From positions 1-42,792 of the forward strand of contig QZWS01000018.1 of assembly GCA_004114245.1 (NCBI GenBank): DNA of 42,792 bases, written 5' to 3'. A program made the position numbers and the translations under genes. Positions 1 through 10,700 of the stretch are shown here, in pieces (position 1 is the stretch's first letter; each line of letters starts with the position of its first letter). Source of the DNA: Zoopage sp. CT-All (taxonomy: Eukaryota > Zoopagomycota > Zoopagomycetes > Zoopagales > Zoopagaceae). The notes under the pieces are model-generated. The model saw only the letters and a list, made by a program, of their open reading frames with translations, made no database searches and was not told where the DNA came from.

Positions 1-637
1 CATCTTCCAGCCCTACATCCTATTGATCTTGCCCAAAGTACTCTATATTCCAACAGTTGCTTGCCTCAACGATTGCACCTCTAGTGGCCATGGCGACAAA
101 GAGAGCAATGCATATTGTTTGGCGGATATTCATGATCTATTTGGGGTTTCTTGCTGCTTGCAGGGAGGCGGGAGAGCTGAAGTAGGCCACGTGGTAAAAA
201 GGATGCTGGTTGACTATCAGCGACTTGAGCCTGTTGTGATAAGAGCGACAGCTTCGTTAGACTCAACGGCCATGGAACGCAGTAGAACCCAGAAGAACAA
301 AGAAGTCATCAAAGTGATGACATGGCATTAGTAGTCCGACAGTATAAAAGGAGAGCAAGCACAACTTGCCTTCTGACAAATACGGAAACTGTATAACCAT
401 GAACCCATCTGAGAACTACAACCCAACAGACGCCAGGGTGAGCTTGCCCAGTCAGCTGGACTTGCGTTGCAGCTCAGTGGACGTGGCCTTGGCATTGCTC
501 TCTCGATCTACAGCCCTGCCACCATCGGTCCAACCCCCCACCGGGATCGTCCATCCCTCGCTCGCTCCACGCCACGCGTGCCGTGAGTCTCTCATCGGCG
601 CCGCCCCTTCCCCTTGGACTCAATCGCTGATTGACCT
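1..637. other. Upstream region of the HMG-CoA reductase gene, no clear gene
   Basis: I recognise no protein in this stretch. The short open frames here do not resemble a known family and show no splice pattern linking them. A TATA-like box (TATAAAA) lies at 343-349, with a purine-rich stretch after it. An ATG at 399 opens a 118-codon frame that runs to 755 and overlaps the reductase start at 638 in another frame, so it could act as an upstream open reading frame. A CT-rich tract lies just before the reductase start. Confidence 0.5.
343..349 (+). promoter_or_regulatory. TATA-like element upstream of HMG-CoA reductase
   Basis: The sequence TATAAAA is followed by GGAGAGC. It sits about 290 bp before the chosen reductase ATG, far enough that the transcript would carry a long leader including the ATG at 399. 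The match is to a common motif only; no transcription start is visible. Confidence 0.35.
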
Positions 638-3600
638 ATGCGGCCGCTGCATCACGCCATCGGGATCCGTGCTGCCTCTGCACCCCTTGAAACCCTCGCC
701 GCATTTACCCTGCTCGCCGCTGTTGCTGCCCATTTGTTTTACGCAAAATGCGTAGGGTCAGCGTTCTGGGCCGAAAATATATGGCCAAAGAGTCCTGCAT
801 ATGTCTTCGATGGTGGTGAGATCTTTCCGTTGGGCGATGATCGCGGGACGGAGGGAGTATGGACGCTGCAGCTGCATCGCCTGAAGTTTCATATCCCGCA
901 TACGTCGATAAGGACAAGCGCGGAAGAGCATGATGGACAGACGCTAGCTTCGTCGCTGCCCCTGTTGGCTGAAGCCTGGAACGCATCAGTCATCGACACC
1001 ACTGTTCCCTATCCACTGCGATTATCGGCTGCAAGACGGACGCGAACAGCGAGAGAAGCGGATTCTTCAGAAAAGTATAGCGATGAGCACTGGTCAATCA
1101 TGGCATCGCAGAAAATTGGGTGGCAGGATGTCTGTGCTGCGGCGACCCCCCAGTCGTGCCATCCGCCGCTATTGGTGTTATCTTCCCCGTCAGATACTCG
1201 CACTCCAGCCGTTCGGGCGTATTCATCTGCTTCCGACTCGACCCATGATCCATGCAACAATGATGCCAATACCGCGTGCACGCTGACGCTCAACTATTTC
1301 CTCAACGTTACTGATCCTGACACCGCGGAAACGGCATTGCGGTGGGCGGATGTTGCAGTGACCAGAAGAAGTTTTGAGCAGTTTCGATATCGTCGATTCG
1401 GCGGTGCCTTCCGCCACCCTGTCGAGTTCATCCACTACGCCGTCGGAGAGCACTCGGAAATATCCTTACTGACACCAGAGACCGACAAAATGCTAAGATC
1501 CACGGCCTCGGCGGCGTCAACAACGACCTTGCAATCTTTACTTCAGATTCTGTTGCATATAGTCGCGCATGTCTTGCGTGTATTAGAGCTCGCAAATTCC
1601 ATTGAAATTTCAATCGTTGCGGCCGCATATACACTGGCTGGGATCACCCTCGTGATGGTAGTTCGGCGTTACCAGCGACTCGGATCACGGCTCACTCTAT
1701 GTAGTTTTTAGCCTCGATTTGTGACATCGCTGACGTCGCTGTCTATAGTTATTATGACAATGCTGTCAGCTGGAACTGCGTTCGCATTCGGACTGATCAC
1801 TGCCGACGCCCTCGATATTCACGCCCATCCTCACTTGATCATGTATGCGCCATGCATATTCCCTGCTCCTTCATGTGTTCCTAGTGAAGCGATTCCATTC
1901 TTACTGATTGCGACGGGATTCAACAAAGCCACGCTGCTGGCACGCTCCATCCTGCTTGCTTTTGACGAAAGATCATCCGGCCAGGTTTGCAGCCCATATG
2001 AAACCGAAAACATCTGGTGTGTCCGGTCGGGCATGGAGGCGTGCTCCAAGCGAATTATGAACGCCTACGCGCTGCAGCTCGTGTCTCTCGCCTTGGTCGC
2101 GGCATTCCCCGTCCTTGGTCTGTCTGAATTCTGCATAATCGCCGCATTAATTCTGCTCTACGACATGCTGCTGCTCTTTACTCTTCATCCTGCATTGCTT
2201 GCGTTAAAAATCACTGTGCTTCGGCTCCGCAGACAGCGTGACGTGGCCTCATCTACAGCCTCTACTGGCATCCATCGTCGCAAGAGATCGCAGTCCATCG
2301 TTGACCACCCCGACTCGTGGACTCTTTTCCTTGCCTATGACTCCATGGGGCGCGCTGTGGAGTGGTTGAAAAAAATCGCGCTAGAATTAATATTTGGTTC
2401 CTCGAGCGAGGTTCCTCACGATGTTGCCACCCGCTATAAGCAGGATGACGCCTGGGAAGAGCAGGTTTTCGATCCTTCCGTCGCCCGATTTAAACTTCTC
2501 CTCGGAGTTGCGTTTCTCGGGATCCATATCTTTACCGTGCTATCTACTTTATCTCCTGGCTACTCCGCACCAGTGTCGCCTTCCACTACTACCCGTATCT
2601 CACCAGAATTGCGTGCTGTCATGGATATAGCTCGTCAAACGTACTCAATGGCCGGCCACGCAGTTGTCATTCAAGTTCCGGATGCCATAAGCTTTGTCTA
2701 CGCAAAGTATGTTGATTGCATTTTCTGCCACACAATCTAACCAACTGTCCAGCGAACCCAGCCGAGAAGCCAATGTCTATGCTCGATTGGTCATAGTCCT
2801 TCAAGAGATATTTTTTGACTTTCTTGGTTGCTTGACGACGATGCTTGATGGCACTGATATCGTCCTTGCTCGGCTCGTTCTCCTTATCATTTTTGTCACG
2901 CTGGCGGTCAACATCGTCGTCTGGCGCTGGTACTCTCGACGCCCCCAACCGACGCATCGGCCTTCCACAGTTCGTCGTTGTCGTATCCGGCCGAATGCAC
3001 CACCAGCATCGTTGAAGAAGGCACCATTAGCCAAGGCTTCGGAGCGACCAAAGCCTGCCCTGGACAAGTCGACGCTCGCTGAGGCCGATGACGAGAGGCT
3101 GTTGGCGCTAATCGAAATCGGCCTGTTGCCGGCGTATTCCTTGGAGCGAAATCTTGGTGATTTGCCAAGGGCTGTTCGTGTTCGTCGCAAGTATATCAGT
3201 AAGACCATCACTGCATGTTTCACCGCTTACGGGTGCATATAGTTCGCCAAAGCGGGAAAAGCGCATCAGTGCTCGACGAGCTTCCGTATCTTCACTATGA
3301 TTACAGTCAAATACAGGGCAGAAACTGCGAGAATGTCATCGGATACACCGCCGTGCCGGTGGGCGTTGCAGGGCCTCTTGTTGTTGACAATAGCGCGATC
3401 CAAATCCCCATGGCGACAACCGAGGGCTGCCTAGTAGCATCCACCTCACGCGGTTGCAAGGCGGTCAACACTGGAGGCGGTGTCACGACGACGATCACTG
3501 CCGATGCGATGACTCGTGCTCCGGTTGTTCGCTTCCCCAACGTTGTTCACGCCGCAGCCTGTAAAGAGTGGCTGGATTCCGACGAAGGCTTTGCGATTGT

Positions 3601-4463
3601 TGCTAAGCGGTTCAACGGTTCTAGTCGATTTTGTCGCCTGCAGTCGGTGAGCAGTGGTCCATTGCTTCGCTCTACTCACGCTGGCCTAGATCAATGCAGT
3701 CATGGTCGGACGCTTGATGTACATTCGCTTCGCGGCATCCACCGGCGATGCCATGGGCATGAACATGGTCACACAAGGTGCTGAGCGAGCTCTTGAGGCC
3801 GTAGGCGAGTATTTTGACAGTATGGATATTATTGCTTTGAGCGGTAACTTTTGCACGGATAAAAAGCCGTCGGCGGTAAACTGGATCCAAGGCCGCGGTA
3901 AATCCGTAATCGCCGAAGCGGTGATCCCCGGCCACGTCGTCGAGACGGTTCTCAAGTGCACTGTTGCTCGGATTGTTGACCTGAACACGACGAAGAACCT
4001 CATTGGATCGGCGGTGGCTGGCACCTCTGCCGGCGGGTTCAACGCACACTCGGCCAACATTGTCGCGTCCATCTTTCTTGCCTGCGGCCAAGACATTGCC
4101 CAAGTGGTGGGCAGCTCCAACTGCCTGACGATGATGGCGGCGGAGAACGATGGACAGGACCTGCGGATCTCATGCACCATGCCGTCCATCGAGGTTGGCA
4201 CAATTGGGGGCGGCACGCAGCTGCCTGCGCAGGCCGCGTGCCTGGATTTGCTTGGGGTCAAGTACTCGTTGGACGGAGCGCCTGGGCTGCATGCCAAACA
4301 GCTGGCTCGGGTCGTGTGTGCAGCAGTGCTTGCTGGAGAGCTGTCCCTGTGTGCGTCGCTTGCGGAAGGAAGCCTGGTCAAGTCGCATATGAGGCTGAAT
4401 CGCGCGACCACGGTGGCGATGGAGAGTGCTGCACCGATCACCGAGGCTTCCAGCTGTCAGTAA
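638..4463 (+). CDS. HMG1: HMG-CoA reductase (sterol-sensing, ER membrane)
   Basis: Reduces HMG-CoA to mevalonate with NADPH, the controlled step of sterol and isoprenoid synthesis, in the ER membrane. Exons: 638-1700, 1749-2706, 2753-3198, 3243-3646 and 3690-4463, giving 1,214 residues; introns are 48, 46, 44 and 43 bp. The N terminus (RPLHHA, then a membrane helix at about 15-37) matches fungal reductases. A large luminal segment and a sterol-sensing multi-helix region follow (YQRLGSR to about residue 560). The catalytic part shows [38 protein letters not shown] and the catalytic His in KSHM. The intron at 1701-1748 removes an in-frame TAG and restores family spacing exactly. The residue matching human Ser872 (AMPK site) is Ala. 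The first ATG of the open frame was chosen as start because RPLHHA follows it directly. Confidence 0.95.
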
Positions 4464-4639
4464 AGCGAGCGGGGTGCAGTGATTTGAAGTAAACAAATTC
4501 GATCGTTGATTCTGCGAGACGCAGTGATTATGACTAAGTGCCAAGACATCTCGTCATCGATTCCACAGCTCAAAAAGCTCTCCCACATCGCAACTAGCCG
4601 CATCCTCCTTCTCCACCCGCATCGCCCTCCATCCTCAGA

Positions 4640-5689
4640 ATGTCGAGCCAATCCATCAAGGTCATATACGGCCACACTGCCCGCCGCATCCCGCTGGCGT
4701 CTGTCGACGAATGGGATGACTTCGAACGTCTGCGCACGCACTTTCCCGCCATTTCAGATCCTGCCGAGGAATTCAAGCTGAGTTATGTCGACGAGGACGG
4801 GGATACGATCGTGCTTGATACGATCTATGAGCTGGCAGATGTGGTGACCTATATCCGCACGTTTCGTCTGGTTGTCGGCGATGATCTCATGTTCCCGCAG
4901 GACATGGATGATGTGATGAGTGTTGTGACATCCGCCACCACGACAAAGAGTGTTGCTCCGGATGGCGTGGAGACTTCACTCCCGTCGGATGCATCGGTCG
5001 CAGCCGCGGCGGCTCCGCTGCCAAGTGTCCCGGTGCCCGCTGCCGAGGCCGAGGCCGAGACCGAGTGGAATCAGATTGTTGTCCAGGCCCGTGGTATTAT
5101 TTCCGACGTCTTTTCTGCCGTCACAACAGCTCATCCGGATATTTGTGATCGTGTCACGACCCTCAAACGAACCATCAAATCCCGCGTCAAGTCCGATGTG
5201 CGCTCTAGCATGCGTCACGTCGTCGACAATGCTGATACGTATGCCGCCAACGCCTCGCACACTGTCGGTGACTGGACCCGTGCGGCGCCACACGGCTTCG
5301 CTGTGCTATTTCCAATCCTCATTGCTGCGATGCTGCTGCCGTGTCGCATGCTGCGGCTGCTGATTCTTGCGCTGACAGCCACAGCGACGATGGGACGAAC
5401 CCGGGCGTGGCATTCAAGGTGGCTGTGGGCCATCGCCGCATCAATCGTGCTCCCCGGTCCATGGTGGTTATGGCTCGGGCTGTTCGTATGGACAAGGATG
5501 CATGGATGTGCACGGTGGCGCAAGAAGTGTGGGAGAAAGGCAGGCGGTGTCAGTTCGGCAGCTGAAGACGAAGCTAGGCCGCCAACTGGCTGTTCACACT
5601 GTTCATGCGGCAGCGCTGCTCCGGGTCAGGACGAGCGTCACGAGCATCGCAGAACCAATCGTGGTCGTCGTCACTGGTGGCTATACTGA
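4640..5689 (+). CDS. PB1-domain protein with C-terminal membrane segments
   Basis: A single uninterrupted frame of 349 residues starting at the first ATG. Residues about 5-85 form a PB1 domain: a basic strand near the start (IKVIYG), then an acidic OPCA-type loop (YVDEDGDTIVLD), the arrangement that lets PB1 domains pair head to tail as in p62, NBR1 and Cdc24. An Ala/Pro/Glu-rich linker and a helical stretch follow. Two or three hydrophobic segments lie at about 215-290, then a basic, Cys- and His-containing tail. PB1 domains are usually cytosolic, so a membrane-anchored one suggests an adaptor at an organelle surface; this is inference. The last 60 residues are low-complexity and the true C terminus could differ if an unseen intron exists. 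Confidence 0.75.
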   Translation: MSSQSIKVIYGHTARRIPLASVDEWDDFERLRTHFPAISDPAEEFKLSYVDEDGDTIVLDTIYELADVVTYIRTFRLVVGDDLMFPQDMDDVMSVVTSATTTKSVAPDGVETSLPSDASVAAAAAPLPSVPVPAAEAEAETEWNQIVVQARGIISDVFSAVTTAHPDICDRVTTLKRTIKSRVKSDVRSSMRHVVDNADTYAANASHTVGDWTRAAPHGFAVLFPILIAAMLLPCRMLRLLILALTATATMGRTRAWHSRWLWAIAASIVLPGPWWLWLGLFVWTRMHGCARWRKKCGRKAGGVSSAAEDEARPPTGCSHCSCGSAAPGQDERHEHRRTNRGRRHWWLY

Positions 5690-6083
5690 GATAGTGCCGA
5701 AAGGTGTACATAGCTTTTCGCTTGGCTGAGAATTCCATATATCTGTGATTTGCGTGAGACAGGTCCTCGTTATGTTTCGTGAGAATCGAGCTTTGATCAA
5801 TGGGAGTGGTGCTACCTTTGGTCTATACTCAAGGTTTAAACACGTCACTGATACCACTTCCCCGACTTTTCCATGTTTCCACCGCCACCAGCAGCAGTAT
5901 TTGCATCCCAGTACATTTGCGTAGTGGTGGCATGAGGCAGATCCATGGTGATCAAAGCAGTCTGCTCTTTCGGGGCTGTAAGGAGCGGGTCGGAGTGCTT
6001 CCTGAATACATACAATATGCCTGTATAATCAATTAACATATTCAGATGTGGTAGCATCCCCATCCGGTCCCATCCGGCTCCGT
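5690..6083. other. Intergenic region between convergent PB1 and NADAR genes
   Basis: The two flanking genes converge here, so this 394-bp stretch should hold both 3' ends. I see no conserved protein and no structured RNA. It is more AT-rich than its neighbours. Confidence 0.5.
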
Positions 6084-6548
6084 TCACTGCCGGAGCATTG
6101 CCCGCGTCTCCATCAGCACGACGCCCAGCATATTTTCACCGCTCCCATCCCCGCCGTCCGCCCAATAGCGATCATTATGCGTATGTTCCACCAGCACTGC
6201 ATCTTTAGTCTCGAGCAATAACGCCCTCAGTCCCTCATGCTGCTCGTATTTCGCCAACACGCACCATCGCATAACATCGTCCTTGACGCTTTCCCAGTCT
6301 CGGCGCAGCGGGCGTGATCGCTGGCGGCCCATGCGTGCTGCTTCCCCGGGCGATGCGGCATTGCGGATCTCGGCGTAGTGGTGTGACGTGACGGGGAATT
6401 TCGCTGCCTGGAAATAATGCTCGGTGGTCGGCCACACGTGGGCGTCAAGGATGATGGGGGCGGGGTAGAAGTTGGACATGTGTCCGTGCGAACCTTGTGC
6501 GCGGTAGAAGCTGATGTGTTTGAGAGAGTGAGGCGTGGTGTTTGACAT
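6084..6548 (-). CDS. NADAR-family (YbiA-like) N-glycosidase
   Basis: About 154 residues from the ATG at 6548. The family signature is clear: an N-terminal ISFYRA segment, then SNFYPAPI, WPTTEHYFQAAKF, the middle segment with ARMGRQR, a DVMRWCV helix and the C-terminal DRYWADG plus GENMLGVVLM motifs. Members cleave N-glycosidic bonds in riboflavin-pathway intermediates (YbiA) or process ADP-ribose derivatives, and are often linked to damage clearance; which applies here cannot be told. The frame stays open upstream to ATGs at 6788 and 6824, which would add 80-92 residues of no recognisable content. I preferred 6548 because the domain begins right after it. No intron is needed. Confidence 0.82.
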   Translation of the reverse strand: MSNTTPHSLKHISFYRAQGSHGHMSNFYPAPIILDAHVWPTTEHYFQAAKFPVTSHHYAEIRNAASPGEAARMGRQRSRPLRRDWESVKDDVMRWCVLAKYEQHEGLRALLLETKDAVLVEHTHNDRYWADGGDGSGENMLGVVLMETRAMLRQ

Positions 6549-6989
6549 TTGGGCGGTGCAGCGGCGGAAGATGGACAGGGGGGATGGAGGGCGCGAATAG
6601 ATGACTCGTGTTGACGCGACGGACGCGTCGTCGTGCATGTCCCAACGATCAATGCTGCCGCTAATAGTGCCAAGCATGTTGCCATGGCAACAGAGTCCGC
6701 GGTAACAACAGACTCCAGTTCTTCCAGCATGGTCCCTTGCTGGTCCGGCAGACTCTACCACCACAACATCATCCTCTGGCCTGCTCATTAGTGGAACAGA
6801 GCGAGAATACAGAATAGTGCACATGCAATGGACATAATGCGTGCTGCAGATGCCACCTTATCACCCGTGCCAATATGATGTATCGCATCGCGACCCAGGC
6901 GTCTGGGACAAGGGCTGCCCGTGGCCCCGCAACCAACCCTTTGCCACCGTTGCTTCCCCAGCCCTCCTCCCAGCCCTTCCGTCACTCGC

Positions 6990-7675
6990 ATGTTTCCGAT
7001 TCCACCAGCATTGTCGCAAACGCTCGATAATCATTCTCGCGGCGGCAGCATCATCGCGTTGTCGGCGTCCACCGCGATTGAGGCGCAGCTATCATCGACG
7101 CACAACGCCCTCAGCTCCGCCTTGTCCCTCTCCCATCCACCGGTATGCCACCACTTACCCCCAAATAGCTGTGTTTATACGGATATTTAATGTAGGTGGC
7201 CGACGGCGGAGCGGTGGAAGCGTCTGCAGTTCCGGCCTTGCCCACGGAGTTCCGGCTTCCGCCAAACCAAATGGGCAGCGATACCGCCCCTGCCGAATAT
7301 CAAAGTCAATCGCCGTCTCCGATAATATCCCCAAAAGGATCTATCACATCGGCCGCAATGCTACAGATGGACAGCAAGCAGTCGGATTCGCTGCTCACGA
7401 TGGACGAGAAACGTGCCAATCACATCGCATCCGAGCAGAAACGGCGACAGAACTTGCGTGGGGCATACGAGCGGGTGATCGAGTTGGTGCCAGAGCTAAA
7501 TTCGACGGTGAAGAGCGAGGCGGCGATCTTGGAAAAGAGTAGACCCTATGCGTGCCATCTTGTCTATCGCTGACGATATGGGTGTCTAGCTGCCAATTTT
7601 ATCGAGGCCTTGCACATCCGTCGCACGAAATTGGATGAGCGGATCGCGGTTCTCAAAGCACAACTCGACGAGTAG
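6990..7675 (+). CDS. bHLH transcription factor, Ino4-like
   Basis: Exons 6990-7142, 7196-7538 and 7590-7675 give 193 residues; introns are 53 and 51 bp. The C-terminal half is a basic helix-loop-helix: basic region KRANHIASEQKRR, helix 1 NLRGAYERVIELVPEL, a loop, and helix 2 EAAILEKTANFIEALHI, then a coiled-coil-like tail to the stop. The Glu and Arg of the E-box-contacting pattern (H..E..R) are present. Fungal relatives include Ino4, which with Ino2 activates phospholipid synthesis genes, so a role in lipid gene control is likely but inferred. The N terminus (Pro/Ser/Ala-rich) is not conserved, and the start at 6990 is the first ATG in the open frame. The gene is divergent from the NADAR gene and ends 95 bp from the end of the Ura2 homologue. 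Confidence 0.83.
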
Positions 7676-7770
7676 CCTTTAACTATATCAAAATGTGTAC
7701 AACGCTTGGTCATTGGCAAATGTAATTACGTCAACCTAGCTCGCTCCTGCTTACACCCTCCACCGCCTAC

Positions 7771-10700
7771 TTAATTCACGCCGCCACCGCTGCCAAGCAC
7801 CAAGGCGAGAAGTGCCATGCGAACATGCAGGCCATACCCCACCTGGCGGAAATACGCTGCGCGCTCGTCAAAATCAACCTCCGGATCAATCTCATTCACC
7901 CGCGGCAACGGGTGCATCACAATCATCTGCTTTTTGGCTCGCGCAAGCAGATGGTTGTTGATCACATACGCATTCTTGACCCGTGTGTATGCTGCCTCGT
8001 CCTCAAACCGTTCACGTTGGACACGCGTCACATACAGCACATCGGTTGTGCCAATCACACCGTCAAGTGTCTCGTATTCGTGCTGCTTCACGCCACCGTC
8101 GCTGCCAATGTCGCGGACAATCTCGCGCGGCATGCGCAGTGACGCAGGGCTCACGTAATTCAGTGTGACCTGGTACATGCTTAGCAGCTTCACCAGACTG
8201 TGCACGGTGCGACCGTGCTTCAGATCGCCAACGAGCGTAATGGTGAGTCCGTTCACCGTGCCAAGTTCCTCGCGAATGGTGTATACGTCGAGGAAGGCCT
8301 GCGTGGGATGCTCGCCAGTTCCGTCGCCGGCACTGATCACCGGAACCTTGGCATACTTGGCTGCCAGCTGAGTGCTGCCGGCCTGTGGATGGCGAAGCAC
8401 AATTGCGTCGACGTAGCATCCCAGCGTTCGCACTGTATCGGCCAGCGTCTCGCCCTTGGCCGTTGATGATGTATCCGCGTACACGGTTTGCACGGTTCCG
8501 CCAAGACGCAGCATTGCCGCTTCGAAAGACGACGATGTGCGTGTCGAGGCCTCGTAGAACAGGTTGCACAATACACGACCAGCCAGGATGCTCAGTGTAC
8601 CCGAGCGCTTCAGCAGCGTACCGAATTCTTGCGCCACGCCAAACAAGATGTGCAAGTCGTGCCGATTGAACTGGCCGACATGAACGACGCTCTTGTGGGT
8701 GAACGGGTTGTCGCGCAGCTTGGCAACGATATCCCTATAGCTCGGGTTAGATCTCATCGCATCAGTTTACGACGCACATTGAGAGATTAGATCTAATGAC
8801 CTTATCGTCCTTATCGAGTTCAATAAAGCTTCTACGCCGAGCGTCCTCCTTGCCAATCTCCTCCTCCAGGACAGATTTTTCCTTTTGCACGGTTGCTTGC
8901 TTTTCAATGGGCTCAAGCAACTGCACAGTCCGTCGTGTTCCAGAAGGCACCGGGCCCAATTTTGTGCCACGCGTCGACGCCTCAATACGGCCGCCATTTG
9001 TAGCAACGAGCTCGCCATTCACAACAACGCGATGGATTTGGCCGTCAAGAGGCGGGGTGACCACCAAGGCACGGCGACGGTGAGGCTGAACCTCGCGGTC
9101 CAAATCGACATCGACATAGGTATTCACCTGATCTCCCACGCCGAAAATCTTGCGTGGGTTCGTTCCAAGCTTTGCAACAATGTCCTCCAGTGAGATAAGA
9201 CCGGTAGCGACTTGCGAGAACAGCAGCGGAAGTGCAAGATCAAAGACGTTCAGGTCAGAGAGTGGCGACGATGGATCAACCGAGCAAACGGAGATGCAGT
9301 CGATGGCATCCATAGATTTCCACAATGCCTGGCAATCAGCGCGAGAGCAAGCCAACTGAGCGCGCTTCCCGCTGAAATCGTCGGCAGTGAAGAATAGACT
9401 GTAGACATGAACGTCGCAGGTCAGTTTGATACCTCGAGATTTGCTCATTTCAATCAGCAGCATGTCCTCTTTAGTCGTGACGTTTGTGACATGTATCTTC
9501 CGGTCATGCAGCGAGGCATAGAGAAGCATCGTTGCCAAAGCGAGTCCCTTGGCATCCGTTATTACAACGCTGTCCCGATGGGCCCGAGATATCGCCTGCT
9601 CAATGTCTGCCAAGGAGCAGTGCTGGCTCTCGGCACCGATTGGCAAATAGGTCCACGGAATTGACTTGCCATCAAGCGGCACACCCGCGTAATCGACCGC
9701 GGAATGGTCGCGCCAGAGCAATTCCTCAGTAGAATCCTTCCAGAGCGCCAGTGCAGTGGTAAACCCAGACTTGAGTGCTGCCTCGGTATTTTTGCGAACT
9801 TCCTCTGCCGAAAGTGTGCCGAAAAAAGAAGCAACAAGACCTGGAAGTGAGGCAGAACGGTGCCCAGTCCGGAAATCGGTATTTGACACGGCGATGCCTT
9901 CCCAGGATCCCAAAGCCTCGACAAACAGCTTGGCACACTTGATATTAGTGATTAGCGGCACGGAAAAGTCAACAGCCATGCGCCTGGTACGGTAGCCACG
10001 GCTCATATAACTTGCAGGGCGGCGGAAATGGTTGCGAGAGGGTAAATTGACGTACAAGTCGATAAGATTATTCGACAGGTGTTGAGTAAGGCTGTACTTG
10101 GCTTTCATGCTCTCCTCAGAGCCGTCGACGAGGTCAAGGTACTTAACGGGAAGTCCGTGTTCTTGGATAAAATCGGCGGTGCCGGCAGTAGCGAAAATCG
10201 AATACCCAAGATCAACCAGCTTGCGGACTGATGGGAGAAACTCGACCTTTTCCTTGAATGAGCCAATTGACAAAAGGATATTCTTCTTGACGGGGAACTG
10301 GAAGCCAGTGGCGAGCAGCGCCTTGAGGTATGCCTCAGCCTTGGTCTGCCCGAAACAAGCCACTTCACCAGTTGAGGCCATCTCGACGCCCAGGACAGGG
10401 TCAGCGCCCGCCAATCGGCTAAAGCTGAACTGAGGAACCTTGACACCGACAAAATCGCCAGTGTCCCATGTAGGATATGCCTCATAGGGAAGACCCATGA
10501 TGACCTTGGTTGCCAGCTCAATCAGATCGACCCCGGTAACCTTGGAGACGAAAGGGAAAGAACGAGATGCACGGACGTTGCACTCGATGACCTTGATTTG
10601 GTTATTTTTTGCAATGAACTGAATGTTCATCGGACCAGACACCTTGAGCGCAGCAGCGATTTTAGCCGTGGCAGCAGTAATCTTGTGCACCGTCTCAGGA

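Noticed and set aside
1700-1750. In-frame stop suggesting HMG-CoA reductase is a pseudogene
   Set aside because: A 48-bp GT-AG intron (1701-1748) with a CTGAC branch site removes the stop and restores the family spacing between GSR and FGL.
3686-4441. A 251-codon minus-strand frame opposite the reductase catalytic domain
   Set aside because: Shadow of a strongly conserved coding exon; the translation is low-complexity and unlike any protein.
7771-8757. Separate aspartate transcarbamylase gene starting at an ATG near 8757
   Set aside because: A 43-bp intron (8735-8777) joins this frame to the preceding synthase and DHO-like part, giving the full Ura2 length.
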